A stretch of DNA of 15,381 nucleotides, taken from positions 1-15,381 of the forward strand of contig CBDVBZ010000088.1 in the NCBI GenBank assembly GCA_965372355.1, read 5' to 3'. Under the pieces are notes generated by a model, which made no database searches, was not told the DNA's origin, and saw only the letters and a program-made list of their open reading frames with translations. Both the position numbers and the translations under genes were made by a program. Each line of letters opens with the position of its first letter. Within the stretch, counting starts at the first letter, position 1. This DNA is from CBDVBZ01 sp965372355 (lineage in GTDB: Bacteria > Krumholzibacteriota > Krumholzibacteriia > WVZY01). Positions 7,417 to 15,342 of the stretch are shown piece by piece.

Positions 7417-7449
7417 CCTCGCTCGCCTGTCCTCTGAAAGAGGGTTCCC
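7417..7449. repeat. Direct repeat, copy 2 (33 bp)
   Basis: Second copy of the repeat at 7301-7333, with three mismatches: two adjacent ones near the start and one near the end. The identical core is 7425-7445, with the inverted repeat at 7432-7444. There is no third copy in the window, which argues against a CRISPR array. Confidence 0.85.
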
Positions 7450-7500
7450 GCGCAAGGGTCCTACGGAAGACCTCATCTCGCTCGCCACTGAGCAGAACAC

Positions 7501-7530
7501 ACGATAGCACGCGCATAGAGGCCCTGGCAA
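7501..7530 (-). promoter_or_regulatory. Weak promoter candidate upstream of mutL
   Basis: On the minus strand TTGCCA (7530-7525) and TATCGT (7506-7501) are separated by 18 bp. This would give a leader of roughly 240 nt before mutL that includes both direct repeats. The -10 match is poor and the call is tentative. Confidence 0.22.
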
Positions 7531-7578
7531 CGCATGGAAGGCGTCCAGTGAGCTAAAGGGGAGGATTTCTGTTGAAAA

Positions 7579-9882
7579 CTAGCCTGAGTGGGGTTTGAGG
7601 TCGGTTTCGGCCTCATTGAGGAGCTCTTCGGCCGAACGGCCGGTGCCCGGGTAGACCGAGACGCCGACGAGGATGTCGTCCCTGCAGATCTCGGCGCCCT
7701 CGACTGCGGAGAGGTCCTTCACGAGATACATCATGGCCCGAGAGATCAGAAAGCGGATTCGATTGCCCCCTTCGAGTGACAACATGGCGTACGTGGTGGC
7801 ATTGATCCAACAACCGTAGTCGGTCTTGCGTGTCCGTGTGCGAATGCCCTGCGTGATCTCGCCGACGAGCGCGAGGGCGCCGTCGCGGTCTTGCTCGAAC
7901 AGCCGTTCCAGCGAATTGACCCTGAACAGGATAACGGCAAACGTGTTATGGTACCGATTGGAACGAAGGATCTCGCTATCGCAAATCTTTTTGAATCGCT
8001 CGATGTTCGCCTCGAGCAGGACTCCATAGGCCTCCGCCTCATCGGCCTCGCCCATTGGCTGGCGTTTGTAGATACTGTCCAGCACGGGCAGGATGAGGCG
8101 GTTGAGATTATCCACGAGCGTAGAATCGAGTTCGGTAAACACGGCGTCCTCGAGTGGATCGCCGGGATGTTTCGAGTACGCAATGACTCCACCGCAAAAC
8201 CGCTCGTCCATTTCGATCGGGACGGCGAGGATTGAATGACTCTCGGCCGGCCCGTTGCGCACTTCGATTTCGAAATTAAGAAACGCGACAGAAAACGGTT
8301 TTTTCGTTTCGCTCAGACGAGTGAACTGCCTCTCGTCTTCTTTCTGCCAGGTCTCGCTCGACTCACCGGGTGGCGTCAGGACGTGTACTCGCATCCTGTC
8401 GTCTTCGGCCAATCGCCGCAGCCTCACGGATACCCGCTCACATTCGAGGACGTCCGCGACAATCCGCGTCAACACGCTGGCCAGATCCTCGATCGACCGG
8501 CACCCGAGAACCGCAGGGGCTGCGTCGGAGATCTTGCCCAGGGCCTCCAGCTTGCGCCTTAGTTTTCGCTCACGCATCTCCGAAGAGACAAAACGTGATA
8601 TCTCGGTCACGATTGCGCCTTTGATGACGAGGAAATCGTCGAGCCGGCTCCGCTCCGAGAACTCCAGAACGACAACACCGCCCGAGCCCTTGAGTTCGAG
8701 GGGACAGTACACAGCTGATGACAGAGACGCAAACGGGTCATCGCCAGGTTCTGCGCTCTCCGTCAGCACGATGCTGCGCTCCTCGAGAAACGCGCGGCTC
8801 AGTGCCCCTTTCTGATAGCGCAACCGCTCGCGTTTGGGACTGAGCAGACTGCTCGAACCACCCAGCACAAACCAGTCACCCTCCGATGTGCTCAGAAAAA
8901 TCTCGACCGTGTCGGCACCTGTCAACTCTCCAAGGTATCGGGAGAGCACCGAGAACTTCTCGCGGCTGGGTATTTCCGCATCCGCGATCTCCCCCATCGT
9001 CGTCCTGAACCTCGATTCGCGGTGCCGCATCTGGACTTCCTGCAACTTGAGCGATTCGAAGAGTACGCGTGACAACCGGCGCGAAAGCGTCTTCAGCTGT
9101 TTGAGATCCTCCTCGGTGTGCGAACGATCGCCTTCGCCTGACGACACGTTTAGCACGCCGAGCAGATCCCCGCTCCAGAGCAGTGGCACCGAGATCGCCG
9201 AGGCGATATCCATCCGTTCCCGGTCGCCCGAATACAGCGATGTGTCCGGAGGAAGGTGTATCAGCTGTGCCTGTTTGTTCAAGGCCACCTTGCCGGCGAT
9301 TCCCACCCCGAGCTTCTGACGCGTGTTCTTTATCACACGCTCGCTGAGACCCGTCGCGTAGGCGATGTAGAGTTCCCTGGCGTCGCTCGAGTACAACATG
9401 ATCGAACCAGCGTGCGATGCCGTTGCCTTGACCGCGACCTCGAGGAGAAACTTGAGTAGCTCACCGCGGTCGAAAAGTCTCTCCAGCGCCGCCAGCGTGT
9501 CGTCCACCGTGTAAGGCTCACCGGTCTCCGGGACGTCCGCTGTACGGGGCGCCACCGGCTCGCCGCTGCAGAGCTGCTGAATGGCCTCAGTTGGATTCAG
9601 TATCTTTGCACCGGAATCGGACAGGGCCTTGAGCTCCTGGGCAAAACGGGCCCTGGGCTCCGATACAACGACGTAGTCAATATCCCGGATATTGCCCAGG
9701 TCCTCGGGACGGCGATACCCCGCAATTGCCAGGATTTCTGCGATTTCCAGCCCTACGGCGTCCGGTTTACGGTCGTAGACGAAGGCAATCTGGACCTGAT
9801 CCTGCCGGTGGAGCTCGCTCAGAACCGAGAGGTCTTTCTCGTCGGCGCCAAGCATTCCGCAACGTATCATATTAACTGTCAT
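7579..9882 (-). CDS. Multi-GAF signalling protein with Rossmann-like N-terminus and degenerate GGDEF domain
   Basis: No gene name can be given. Counting from the ATG at 9882 (767 aa), residues 1-105 resemble the dehydrogenase-like N-terminal domain seen in some deltaproteobacterial sensor kinases (IRCGMLGADEKDL, then AFVYDRKPDAVGLEIAEILAI). Three GAF domains follow at about 140-278, 310-432 and 460-598; the first is clearest (LGVGIAGKVALNKQAQLIH; ISVPLLWSGDLLGVLNVSS). The end (about 625-762) has a GGDEF-domain fold pattern: RYHNTFAVILFRVNSLERL and VGVSVYPGTGRSAEELLNEAE. The signature GGDEF itself reads NATTY (694-698), so diguanylate cyclase activity is unlikely. There is no membrane segment or signal peptide, so it should be cytosolic. 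Start choice is uncertain: ATG 9870 and TTG 9939 (with AGGTGA upstream) are alternatives. It follows mutS after about 118 bp. A small-molecule or redox sensor role is inference. Confidence 0.85.
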   Translation of the reverse strand: MTVNMIRCGMLGADEKDLSVLSELHRQDQVQIAFVYDRKPDAVGLEIAEILAIAGYRRPEDLGNIRDIDYVVVSEPRARFAQELKALSDSGAKILNPTEAIQQLCSGEPVAPRTADVPETGEPYTVDDTLAALERLFDRGELLKFLLEVAVKATASHAGSIMLYSSDARELYIAYATGLSERVIKNTRQKLGVGIAGKVALNKQAQLIHLPPDTSLYSGDRERMDIASAISVPLLWSGDLLGVLNVSSGEGDRSHTEEDLKQLKTLSRRLSRVLFESLKLQEVQMRHRESRFRTTMGEIADAEIPSREKFSVLSRYLGELTGADTVEIFLSTSEGDWFVLGGSSSLLSPKRERLRYQKGALSRAFLEERSIVLTESAEPGDDPFASLSSAVYCPLELKGSGGVVVLEFSERSRLDDFLVIKGAIVTEISRFVSSEMRERKLRRKLEALGKISDAAPAVLGCRSIEDLASVLTRIVADVLECERVSVRLRRLAEDDRMRVHVLTPPGESSETWQKEDERQFTRLSETKKPFSVAFLNFEIEVRNGPAESHSILAVPIEMDERFCGGVIAYSKHPGDPLEDAVFTELDSTLVDNLNRLILPVLDSIYKRQPMGEADEAEAYGVLLEANIERFKKICDSEILRSNRYHNTFAVILFRVNSLERLFEQDRDGALALVGEITQGIRTRTRKTDYGCWINATTYAMLSLEGGNRIRFLISRAMMYLVKDLSAVEGAEICRDDILVGVSVYPGTGRSAEELLNEAETDLKPHSG

Positions 9883-9950
9883 ATAGTTACAACCTATACC
9901 TAAGGCGCCTCGCGAAGAATGCCCGGGGGTTGGGTGCAATGTTCACCTAT

Positions 9951-9978
9951 ATATTAGCAAAAGGCAGACCACTGACCA
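9951..9978 (-). promoter_or_regulatory. Weak promoter candidate upstream of the GAF protein gene
   Basis: On the minus strand TGGTCA (9978-9973) and TAATAT (9956-9951) are 16 bp apart, in an AT-rich patch that stands out from its surroundings. Transcription would start near 9944, giving a leader of about 60 nt for the ATG at 9882. If real, it makes the TTG at 9939 an unlikely start. Hexamer matches are only four of six each. Confidence 0.28.
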
Positions 9979-9986
9979 GAGGAGGC

Positions 9987-10001
9987 ATCCGCGCTGCGGA
10001 T
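9987..10001 (-). other. Short hairpin at the end of mutS
   Basis: ATCCGC-agc-GCGGAT forms a perfect 6-bp stem starting at the last base of the mutS stop codon. No T-run follows directly on the minus strand (only TTTT about 25 bp later), so it is at best a weak or attenuating terminator between mutS and the GAF gene. Confidence 0.3.
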
Positions 10002-12643
10002 CAATCGGACAGGCGATCCTTCAGGGCCTTGAGAAGTTGCAGGGCTTCGAGGGGCGTCGAGGTGTTGATATCGACGTTCTTCAGCCGGGTCTTGATCTCC
10101 TCCATACGCTTCGATTCCACCGATGAGGGTGGGCTGGGAGGACTGCCCGACGGAAAGAGCGAGATCTGGTCCGGGGAGCCGTCCGCGATCGAGACACCGC
10201 GGCGTAGAAGATCGCGCCTCAACTCGAGCGACTGGAGAATCTCCTCGGCCCGCTTGATCACGTGCGTTGGCAAACCCGCCACCCGCGCCGCGTGGATTCC
10301 ATAGCTGCGGTCGCTCGTCCCCGGAACGATCTTGCGGAGGAAGACCACGCCCCCCTCCCATTCCCGGATCGTGATCTTGAGGTTCACCAGCCGCGGATAG
10401 TCACCACGAAGCTGCGTCAGCTCGTGGAAATGCGTGGCGAACAGGGTCTTCGGTCTCGCTTTGATCCCCTGCAGAAGATACTCGGTCACCGCCCACGCTA
10501 TACTCAAACCGTCGTAGGTGCTCGTACCCCGTCCGACTTCGTCGAGGAGAACGAGGCTTCTGTCCGTCATTTCATCGATGATCTTCGCCGTCTCCTTCAT
10601 TTCCACGAGAAACGTCGACTCCCCCCGGCTGAGACGATCGCCGGCGCCGACCCGCGTGAAGATGCTGTCGACCAGACCGATTCGCGCGCGCTCGGCAGGA
10701 ACAAACGATCCCATCTGGGCGAGAACCACGACCAGCGCGACCTGTCTGAGGAATGTGCTCTTGCCGGACATATTGGGCCCCGTAATCAGGGCAAATTGCT
10801 TGCGCTCGAGATCGAGATAGAGATCGTTGGGTACGAACGGCTCTTTGACAACGCGCTCGAGGACCGGGTGGCGGCTTGCCTTTAGATCGATGACCTTCGA
10901 ATCATCGACAATCGGACGTCGAAAACTATGGCGTCTTGCCGTCGCGGCCAGTGACTGGATGACATCGATCTTCGCAACCGCATCCGCGGTCGCCTGCAGC
11001 GCCGGCAAGGCCTCCGCAACCACACCGCATAACCGTCCGTACATCTCCTGTTCGCACCGAATCCTCTTCTCCTCGTTCTCCAGAATGACCTGTTCGCGCT
11101 CCTTTAGTGATTCAGTGAAGTAGCGCTCGGCGTTGACCAGTGTTTGCTTGGCGACATAATCCGCCGGCACCGATTTCGCGTGCGCCCTGGACACTTCAAT
11201 GTAGTAGCCAAACACCTTGTTGTAGCCGACCTTCAACGTGCCGACTCCCGTGCGTTCCCGTTCACGTTTCTCGAGGTTTGCGATCCACCGCTTCGCGTCG
11301 GCGCTCTGCCCGATGAGTTCATCGAGTTCGTCGGCGTAACCCTTCCGAATCACTCCACCATCCCTCAAATGCCCGGGGGGATCCTCGACAATCGCCTTTT
11401 CTATGGTGTCGACCAATGAACCGTGATCGTTGATTTCATCTCGCAATTCGGAGAGGTATGCCGATTGGCCCCGCTCGAGCGCCCTGACGAGATCGGGTAC
11501 GTTTGCCAGGGACTCCCGCAATGCGTGAAATTCACGCGGTATCGCCTTTTTCGAGGCTATCCGCGCGACGAGACGCGGCACATCGCGAATCGCCCTGAGC
11601 GTCGACGCAAGCGACTCGTGGAGTTCGCTCTTGCCATAGACTTCCGCAACGGCGTCGACACGTCGCTCGATTGAACCCACGTCACACAACGGTCTTTGAA
11701 GCCACGAACGGATCTCTCTGCCGCCCATCGGCGTCATCGTGCGGTCGATCAGATTGATCAGCGTGGCGGATCGGTCGCCACCGTACAATGGTTCGAAAAG
11801 CTCCAGATTGCGGATGGTTTCCTCATCGAGCGCGAGAAACGGGGTGCCGGTTAGCCGGTTGGTCGCCACCACCTGCGTCAATGGCCCACCTCGCAGCGCC
11901 TGACAATGCGCGAGCAAAGCGCCGGTAGCCATTCTCTCGAGCCCGTCCAGCCTGTCCTGGAAGGGCTGCCCCTCTCCCTGCGAATCGGACTCGCCGAATT
12001 GACTCTGCAACGCGCCGGACACAGTCTCTTCCTGGTACAACGACTCATCCACCTCCGCCCAGAAGGCGTTCTGCAACCCGCCGATTTCCATGCCCAGATC
12101 CTGCCGCGACGTTCCTCTCCTGCACACAACCTCGCGGATTCGCTTGCCCTGGAGAAGATGCGCAAGTCCCTTGCGCTGCGTCTCGCCGGTCAGCAACTCT
12201 CCCGTGCTGACATCGATGAGCGCCACGCCCACACGTTCTCCCTCGGTGTACACCGACAGGCAGAAGTTGTTTTCGTGGGATTCGAGCAGCTGCTGATTGA
12301 GGGCCGTTCCCGGTGTCAAGACCTCAACGACATCTCTCTTCACCAGACCCGTTGCCAGAGACGGGTCCTCAACCTGTTCGCAGATCGCTACCTTCCTGCC
12401 CGCGGCGAGCAGACGGGTGATGTAGTTTTCCGCCGCGTGAAACGGCACACCTGCCAGCGGCACGGGGTTGGGTTTTTTCTTGTCCCGGGTTGTCAACGCA
12501 ATGTTGAGGATCTTGGACACGTCGACAGCGTCCTCAAAGAAGGTCTCGTAGAAATCGCCTACGCGAAACAGCAGGACACAATCGTCATATCTGGATTTGA
12601 TCTGGCGGTACTGCGCCATCAACGGCGTGGGGTCGTTAGTCAT
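10001..12643 (-). CDS. mutS: DNA mismatch repair protein MutS
   Basis: MutS binds base mismatches and small loops and starts repair with MutL. The 880-residue protein has the mismatch-reading motif GDFYETF with F31-Y32-E33, the clamp and lever region, and the ATPase with Walker A GPNMSGKST (622-630), Walker B LLDEVGRGTSTYDG (699-712) and the histidine loop ATHFHEL (736-742). QISLF (826-830) fits the sliding-clamp-binding motif in the C-terminal linker, followed by a typical tetramerisation helix (SVESKRMEEI to the end, 841-880). Length is normal for MutS1. The ATG at 12643 follows the stop of the upstream SPOR-domain gene after one base, with no strong ribosome site, so translation is probably coupled. 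MutL is encoded about 2.7 kb further along the same strand, past the GAF gene. Confidence 0.99.
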   Translation of the reverse strand: MTNDPTPLMAQYRQIKSRYDDCVLLFRVGDFYETFFEDAVDVSKILNIALTTRDKKKPNPVPLAGVPFHAAENYITRLLAAGRKVAICEQVEDPSLATGLVKRDVVEVLTPGTALNQQLLESHENNFCLSVYTEGERVGVALIDVSTGELLTGETQRKGLAHLLQGKRIREVVCRRGTSRQDLGMEIGGLQNAFWAEVDESLYQEETVSGALQSQFGESDSQGEGQPFQDRLDGLERMATGALLAHCQALRGGPLTQVVATNRLTGTPFLALDEETIRNLELFEPLYGGDRSATLINLIDRTMTPMGGREIRSWLQRPLCDVGSIERRVDAVAEVYGKSELHESLASTLRAIRDVPRLVARIASKKAIPREFHALRESLANVPDLVRALERGQSAYLSELRDEINDHGSLVDTIEKAIVEDPPGHLRDGGVIRKGYADELDELIGQSADAKRWIANLEKRERERTGVGTLKVGYNKVFGYYIEVSRAHAKSVPADYVAKQTLVNAERYFTESLKEREQVILENEEKRIRCEQEMYGRLCGVVAEALPALQATADAVAKIDVIQSLAATARRHSFRRPIVDDSKVIDLKASRHPVLERVVKEPFVPNDLYLDLERKQFALITGPNMSGKSTFLRQVALVVVLAQMGSFVPAERARIGLVDSIFTRVGAGDRLSRGESTFLVEMKETAKIIDEMTDRSLVLLDEVGRGTSTYDGLSIAWAVTEYLLQGIKARPKTLFATHFHELTQLRGDYPRLVNLKITIREWEGGVVFLRKIVPGTSDRSYGIHAARVAGLPTHVIKRAEEILQSLELRRDLLRRGVSIADGSPDQISLFPSGSPPSPPSSVESKRMEEIKTRLKNVDINTSTPLEALQLLKALKDRLSD

Positions 12644-12644
12644 A

Positions 12645-13649
12645 TCAGGGCAAGGTCATTATCGAGATGGGCTCGTTGATCTGGCTCGCGATATCGTTCG
12701 CCTTTCGCTGTGCCTCTTCTCTCGTTGCAAAATAGCCCAATCGAACGCGATGGACTTCCTTGTAGTGGAGAAGCTCGCTGTCGATTCGCACTCCGGATAG
12801 CTCTGATTTCAGTTGAGCCATGAGCTTGATCGCGTTCGTGCGATCGTGGAACGCTCCGAACTGAATGGTGAAACCACTGCGGAGGGGAGTCTCTTTGTGG
12901 GCTGGCTCGAGAACAGGCTGCGCGGTGGCACTTACCAGGGCCACGAGCTTGTGGCTGGCGAGCACGGCTTCGGGCGTGTTTCGAAAACCCCGGACAATCC
13001 CTTCGAACACCTCGGCCGCCTCATCGGAATCGCCATCCTTCTCCAGACACTCGCCGTAGCGATACATTGCCGTCGGACTGAGCCCAGAACGGGCCATCGA
13101 GCGGTATCTCCGGCACGCGCCGTCCGCGTCCGCCGTCTGCATGTCGACCTCGGCAAGCGCCAGAAACGCCCATGGCCGATAGCTCCCGCGCTTGACCCGG
13201 GAAAGCGCCTGGCGCGCGTCATCGTAGCGTTTTAGCATGACCGCGGAAAGTCCCTGAAAGTAGCACGCCTCGTCCGAGTGTCGACAAGCTGCAGACCTCT
13301 CGAGGATGTTGAACGCCTGGCCGTAGTCGCCAATCGCGTACTGGATCTTGGCCAGTTCTACCTGCGATTTCCGGCCCCATTCGGTTGCCGGCTCGATGTC
13401 GACGACCTCTTGATAGATCATCTGGGCCTCCGACACCGAGTTCTTCAAACCGGCAAGCAGAAACAACGCCTCTTGTCGCCCTGCGCCTTCGGACGAACGG
13501 GCGATATCGACGAGCTGCTTCTCTGCCTGCTGGTATCGCAGGCGTGAGATATCCCGCCGCACGCTCTCCATATTGGCCGCATCGACAACAACGACCATCG
13601 GCACCAGCAGGAGCGCACAGAGCAGCGCCAGACCGAGTCTAAATCTCAT
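12645..13649 (-). CDS. Periplasmic TPR protein with C-terminal SPOR domain
   Basis: The 334-residue product has a cleavable signal peptide (RFRLGLALLCALLLVPMVVVVDA-like stretch, likely cut after VDA near residue 24). Then come TPR-like helices (about 30-230), for example VELAKIQYAIGDYGQAFNIL and AMYRYGECLEKDGDSDEAAE. A SPOR domain ends the protein (about 258-334: FTIQFGAFHDRTNAIKLMAQL and VHRVRLGYFATREEAQRKA). SPOR domains bind denuded glycan strands of septal peptidoglycan, so a role in envelope or division-site assembly is inferred. The ATG at 13649 overlaps the lapB stop by 11 bp. A TTG at 13673 would extend the frame but has no ribosome site. The next gene, mutS, starts one base after its stop. 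Similar TPR/SPOR genes in front of mutS are known to me only vaguely, from deltaproteobacteria. Confidence 0.88.
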   Translation of the reverse strand: MRFRLGLALLCALLLVPMVVVVDAANMESVRRDISRLRYQQAEKQLVDIARSSEGAGRQEALFLLAGLKNSVSEAQMIYQEVVDIEPATEWGRKSQVELAKIQYAIGDYGQAFNILERSAACRHSDEACYFQGLSAVMLKRYDDARQALSRVKRGSYRPWAFLALAEVDMQTADADGACRRYRSMARSGLSPTAMYRYGECLEKDGDSDEAAEVFEGIVRGFRNTPEAVLASHKLVALVSATAQPVLEPAHKETPLRSGFTIQFGAFHDRTNAIKLMAQLKSELSGVRIDSELLHYKEVHRVRLGYFATREEAQRKANDIASQINEPISIMTLP

Positions 13650-14799
13650 GGTTGTCTTTTGAGAACGAGTCAAAGGCGTTGCACCGGGGACAGTGCCAAC
13701 GCATCTTGTCGGTCTTCAACTGACAGGATTGACACTCATACCGATCGACGGCCAGGGGATCCTTCGCCGATCCATCGAGAAAACGCTCCAGGATCTCCGC
13801 GTCGCGGTATTTTGCGTAGAAGGACGCGAGGAGAAGCGACACCGCGGCCGAATCCGGGTGCAGCGTCAAATATTCCTCGAGCAACGTAATGGCTTCCTCT
13901 CCCCTACCCTGCTTTTTGTAGAATGCAGCAAGCCCCAGACACGCCGCTTCGTCTCCCGCTCTCGCTGCCCGAACCTCGTTGTATATCTTTTCGATATCGC
14001 CAAAGCGTCCCTTCTCGAAAAGCGTCGTCTCGAGCTTGTCGAGCACCGTCCCCGCCAGTTCGGGCGACAGAACGGCAACCTGGCTCCAGTACTTGATTGC
14101 TGTGTCCAGTTGCTCCTCTTCTTCGGCGATGTCGCCGAGCATCAGCAGACACGGGGGGCAATTCGAATCATGCCTGAGCGCGCGCTGCAGCGTCTTGCGG
14201 GCATCCTTGCGATCGCCCGTTTCGAGCAGCGCTTCGCCGGCCGACGCCATATATAACGCCAACTGCCGCTCGGTCGTACCTCCGAGCTTCTTCGCCTCCT
14301 TGAGTGCGCTGTATGCGCGCTCGTGCTGCCCCATGACGTGAAAGTGTCTGGCAAGCGTTCGATGGAGGTCGCCATCCCTCATGTTCAGTTTGCGCATCGC
14401 GGTTTCGAGCACCTTGACAGCCTTCGCCGAGCTGCCCATGGCGGCGTGGTCTTCCGCCAGACTCAGATAGAGTTCGATCTCCTCCGTTCTCGACAGATTC
14501 GTCTTCACGGTCAGACTCTGGTGGATCTGCAGCGCCTTAGATACCTCTCCACGCTCTCGCAAGAGGTTTCCAAGCCTGATATACGCGTCGGTGGGCGCAA
14601 ATCCAACACGCGCCGTCTCCTGCAGCTTCGCGAATGCCTCGTCGCGGCGCCCGTCGACGAGGAGCTTCAGCGCCTCGACATACGGGTTCTGCGGTCGGCG
14701 ATCACGCCGCACTTTTCCGCGGATGACGATAGAAACAACAACGATGACGAGCACGAGCGCGCCAGCGGCGACCAGATAGTAATAAGCCGGATAGTCCAT
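13639..14799 (-). CDS. lapB: LPS assembly protein LapB (YciM)
   Basis: LapB is an inner-membrane TPR protein which in E. coli works with FtsH to control the turnover of LpxC and so the rate of LPS synthesis. This 386-residue protein has an N-terminal membrane anchor (about 6-27) followed by basic residues, a long array of TPR-like repeats (about 38-345) starting YVEALKLLVDGRRDEAF, and a C-terminal rubredoxin-like metal knuckle. In that knuckle, YECQSC and HCPRC supply cysteines 356, 359, 370 and 373. This combination is diagnostic of LapB. The ATG at 14799 has GGGGGA upstream and starts 19 bp after lapA. Its end overlaps the SPOR gene. Whether LpxC is the target in this organism is inferred from the family. 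Confidence 0.95.
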   Translation of the reverse strand: MDYPAYYYLVAAGALVLVIVVVSIVIRGKVRRDRRPQNPYVEALKLLVDGRRDEAFAKLQETARVGFAPTDAYIRLGNLLRERGEVSKALQIHQSLTVKTNLSRTEEIELYLSLAEDHAAMGSSAKAVKVLETAMRKLNMRDGDLHRTLARHFHVMGQHERAYSALKEAKKLGGTTERQLALYMASAGEALLETGDRKDARKTLQRALRHDSNCPPCLLMLGDIAEEEEQLDTAIKYWSQVAVLSPELAGTVLDKLETTLFEKGRFGDIEKIYNEVRAARAGDEAACLGLAAFYKKQGRGEEAITLLEEYLTLHPDSAAVSLLLASFYAKYRDAEILERFLDGSAKDPLAVDRYECQSCQLKTDKMRWHCPRCNAFDSFSKDNHEI

Positions 14800-14818
14800 T
14801 TTTTAGGGTCCCCCGCGA

Positions 14819-15148
14819 CTAAAGGCCTGCCGGCGTCTCCCGGTCCTCGCCCACGGGTTCCTCCAGCGGCAGGTTTCTCAAGGCAGACAGCTCGTGTCCC
14901 AGACGTCCGATCTCCCGTCGTTTCTGTCCGATCGTGTGCCGGAGCTGAAACTCGCTGAGCACGAATATCAGGAATGAGAAGATCATTCCTGCAGCAAAAA
15001 CGATGAACATAAGGAGATTCAGTGAAAGATCGTCGAATTGCTTGGTGAAGAAGGTGAATTTGACAACGCGCTGATCTGCGTTAGTCATCCCGACCCAGAG
15101 AAACGCGATGACCCCGACCAGAATAATGGCGCTTCGAATCAACCACAC
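14819..15148 (-). CDS. lapA: LapA-family inner-membrane protein (DUF1049)
   Basis: LapA is a small membrane protein encoded with LapB in many Gram-negative bacteria and linked to the control of LPS synthesis. The 109 residues include two membrane segments (about 3-21 and 43-65) flanking a short loop with FTFFTKQFDDLSLNLLMF, and a coiled-coil-like basic tail (68-92, FQLRHTIGQKRREIGRLGHEL). This matches the LapA layout. The start is GTG at 15148, chosen because a perfect AGGAGG (15161-15156) lies seven bases upstream. It is the first gene of the cluster, with a good promoter about 35 bp further upstream. The acidic C-terminal end (LEEPVGEDRE) is less conserved in the family. Confidence 0.9.
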   Translation of the reverse strand: MWLIRSAIILVGVIAFLWVGMTNADQRVVKFTFFTKQFDDLSLNLLMFIVFAAGMIFSFLIFVLSEFQLRHTIGQKRREIGRLGHELSALRNLPLEEPVGEDRETPAGL

Positions 15149-15155
15149 GTGACAT

Positions 15156-15161
15156 CCTCCT
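15156..15161 (-). promoter_or_regulatory. Shine-Dalgarno site that fixes the GTG start of lapA
   Basis: The minus strand reads AGGAGG at 15161-15156, seven bases before GTG at 15148. The ATG that immediately follows the AGGAGG is in another reading frame and too close to it to be used. Confidence 0.8.
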
Positions 15162-15182
15162 GTTTTGGCGCTTATGCGCTAG

Positions 15183-15211
15183 ATCATGGAGTGTTTCACA
15201 CGCAACGTCAA
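15183..15211 (-). promoter_or_regulatory. Sigma70-type promoter of the lapA-lapB-SPOR-mutS cluster
   Basis: On the minus strand TTGACG (15211-15206) and CATGAT (15188-15183) are 17 bp apart, matching five and four of six consensus bases. The spacer holds a small palindrome, GTGT-gaa-ACAC (15200-15190), which could be an operator or chance. It lies between the hairpin at 15231-15289 and the lapA ribosome site. Confidence 0.55.
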
Positions 15212-15230
15212 GCAACTTTGTGGACACACA

Positions 15231-15289
15231 AAAGCTGCCTCTGCCGGTGTTTCGCCGGGATCACTCCCGGTGTCGGCAGAGACAGCTTT
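15231..15289 (-). terminator. Long hairpin, probable terminator of the upstream gene
   Basis: The arms at 15231-15246 and 15274-15289 pair over 16 positions with a single mismatch (AAAGCTG.CTCTGCCG with CGGCAGAG.CAGCTTT). A second hairpin nests inside (CCGGGA-tcac-TCCCGG, 15255-15270). On the minus strand it is followed by TTTTGTGTG, a weak T-rich run. It sits 53 bp after the stop of the gene entering from the right and just before the lapA promoter, the expected place for a terminator. Confidence 0.6.
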
Positions 15290-15342
15290 GATTCCTACAG
15301 GTACGTTCGAGCGTTGGCCCACGCACCGCGCCCCTTCACCCG

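Larger units (their letters stand above)
7256..7578. other. 323-bp gene-free region upstream of mutL with repeats and foldable sequence
   Basis: No convincing gene lies here. It holds two copies of a 33-bp direct repeat (7301-7333 and 7417-7449), each with a small CCTCT-gaa-AGAGG hairpin. Between them sit nested inverted repeats: GTCGTC (7341-7346) with GACGAC (7386-7391), and inside it AGCCC (7351-7355) with GGGCT (7369-7373). A weak promoter candidate for mutL lies at 7501-7530. The mutL ribosome-binding site is at the left end. The region resembles an intergenic repeat element or a structured leader RNA, but which of these cannot be told from one copy. Confidence 0.6.

Noticed and set aside
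7301..7449. CRISPR array
   Set aside because: There are only two repeat copies with an 83-bp gap, an internal structure in that gap, and no cas gene in the window.
7126..7530. Minus-strand frame of 134 codons running into mutL
   Set aside because: It crosses the direct repeats and overlaps the start of mutL by 130 bp in another frame. Composition is rich in R, P and G with no domain, and no ribosome site was seen.
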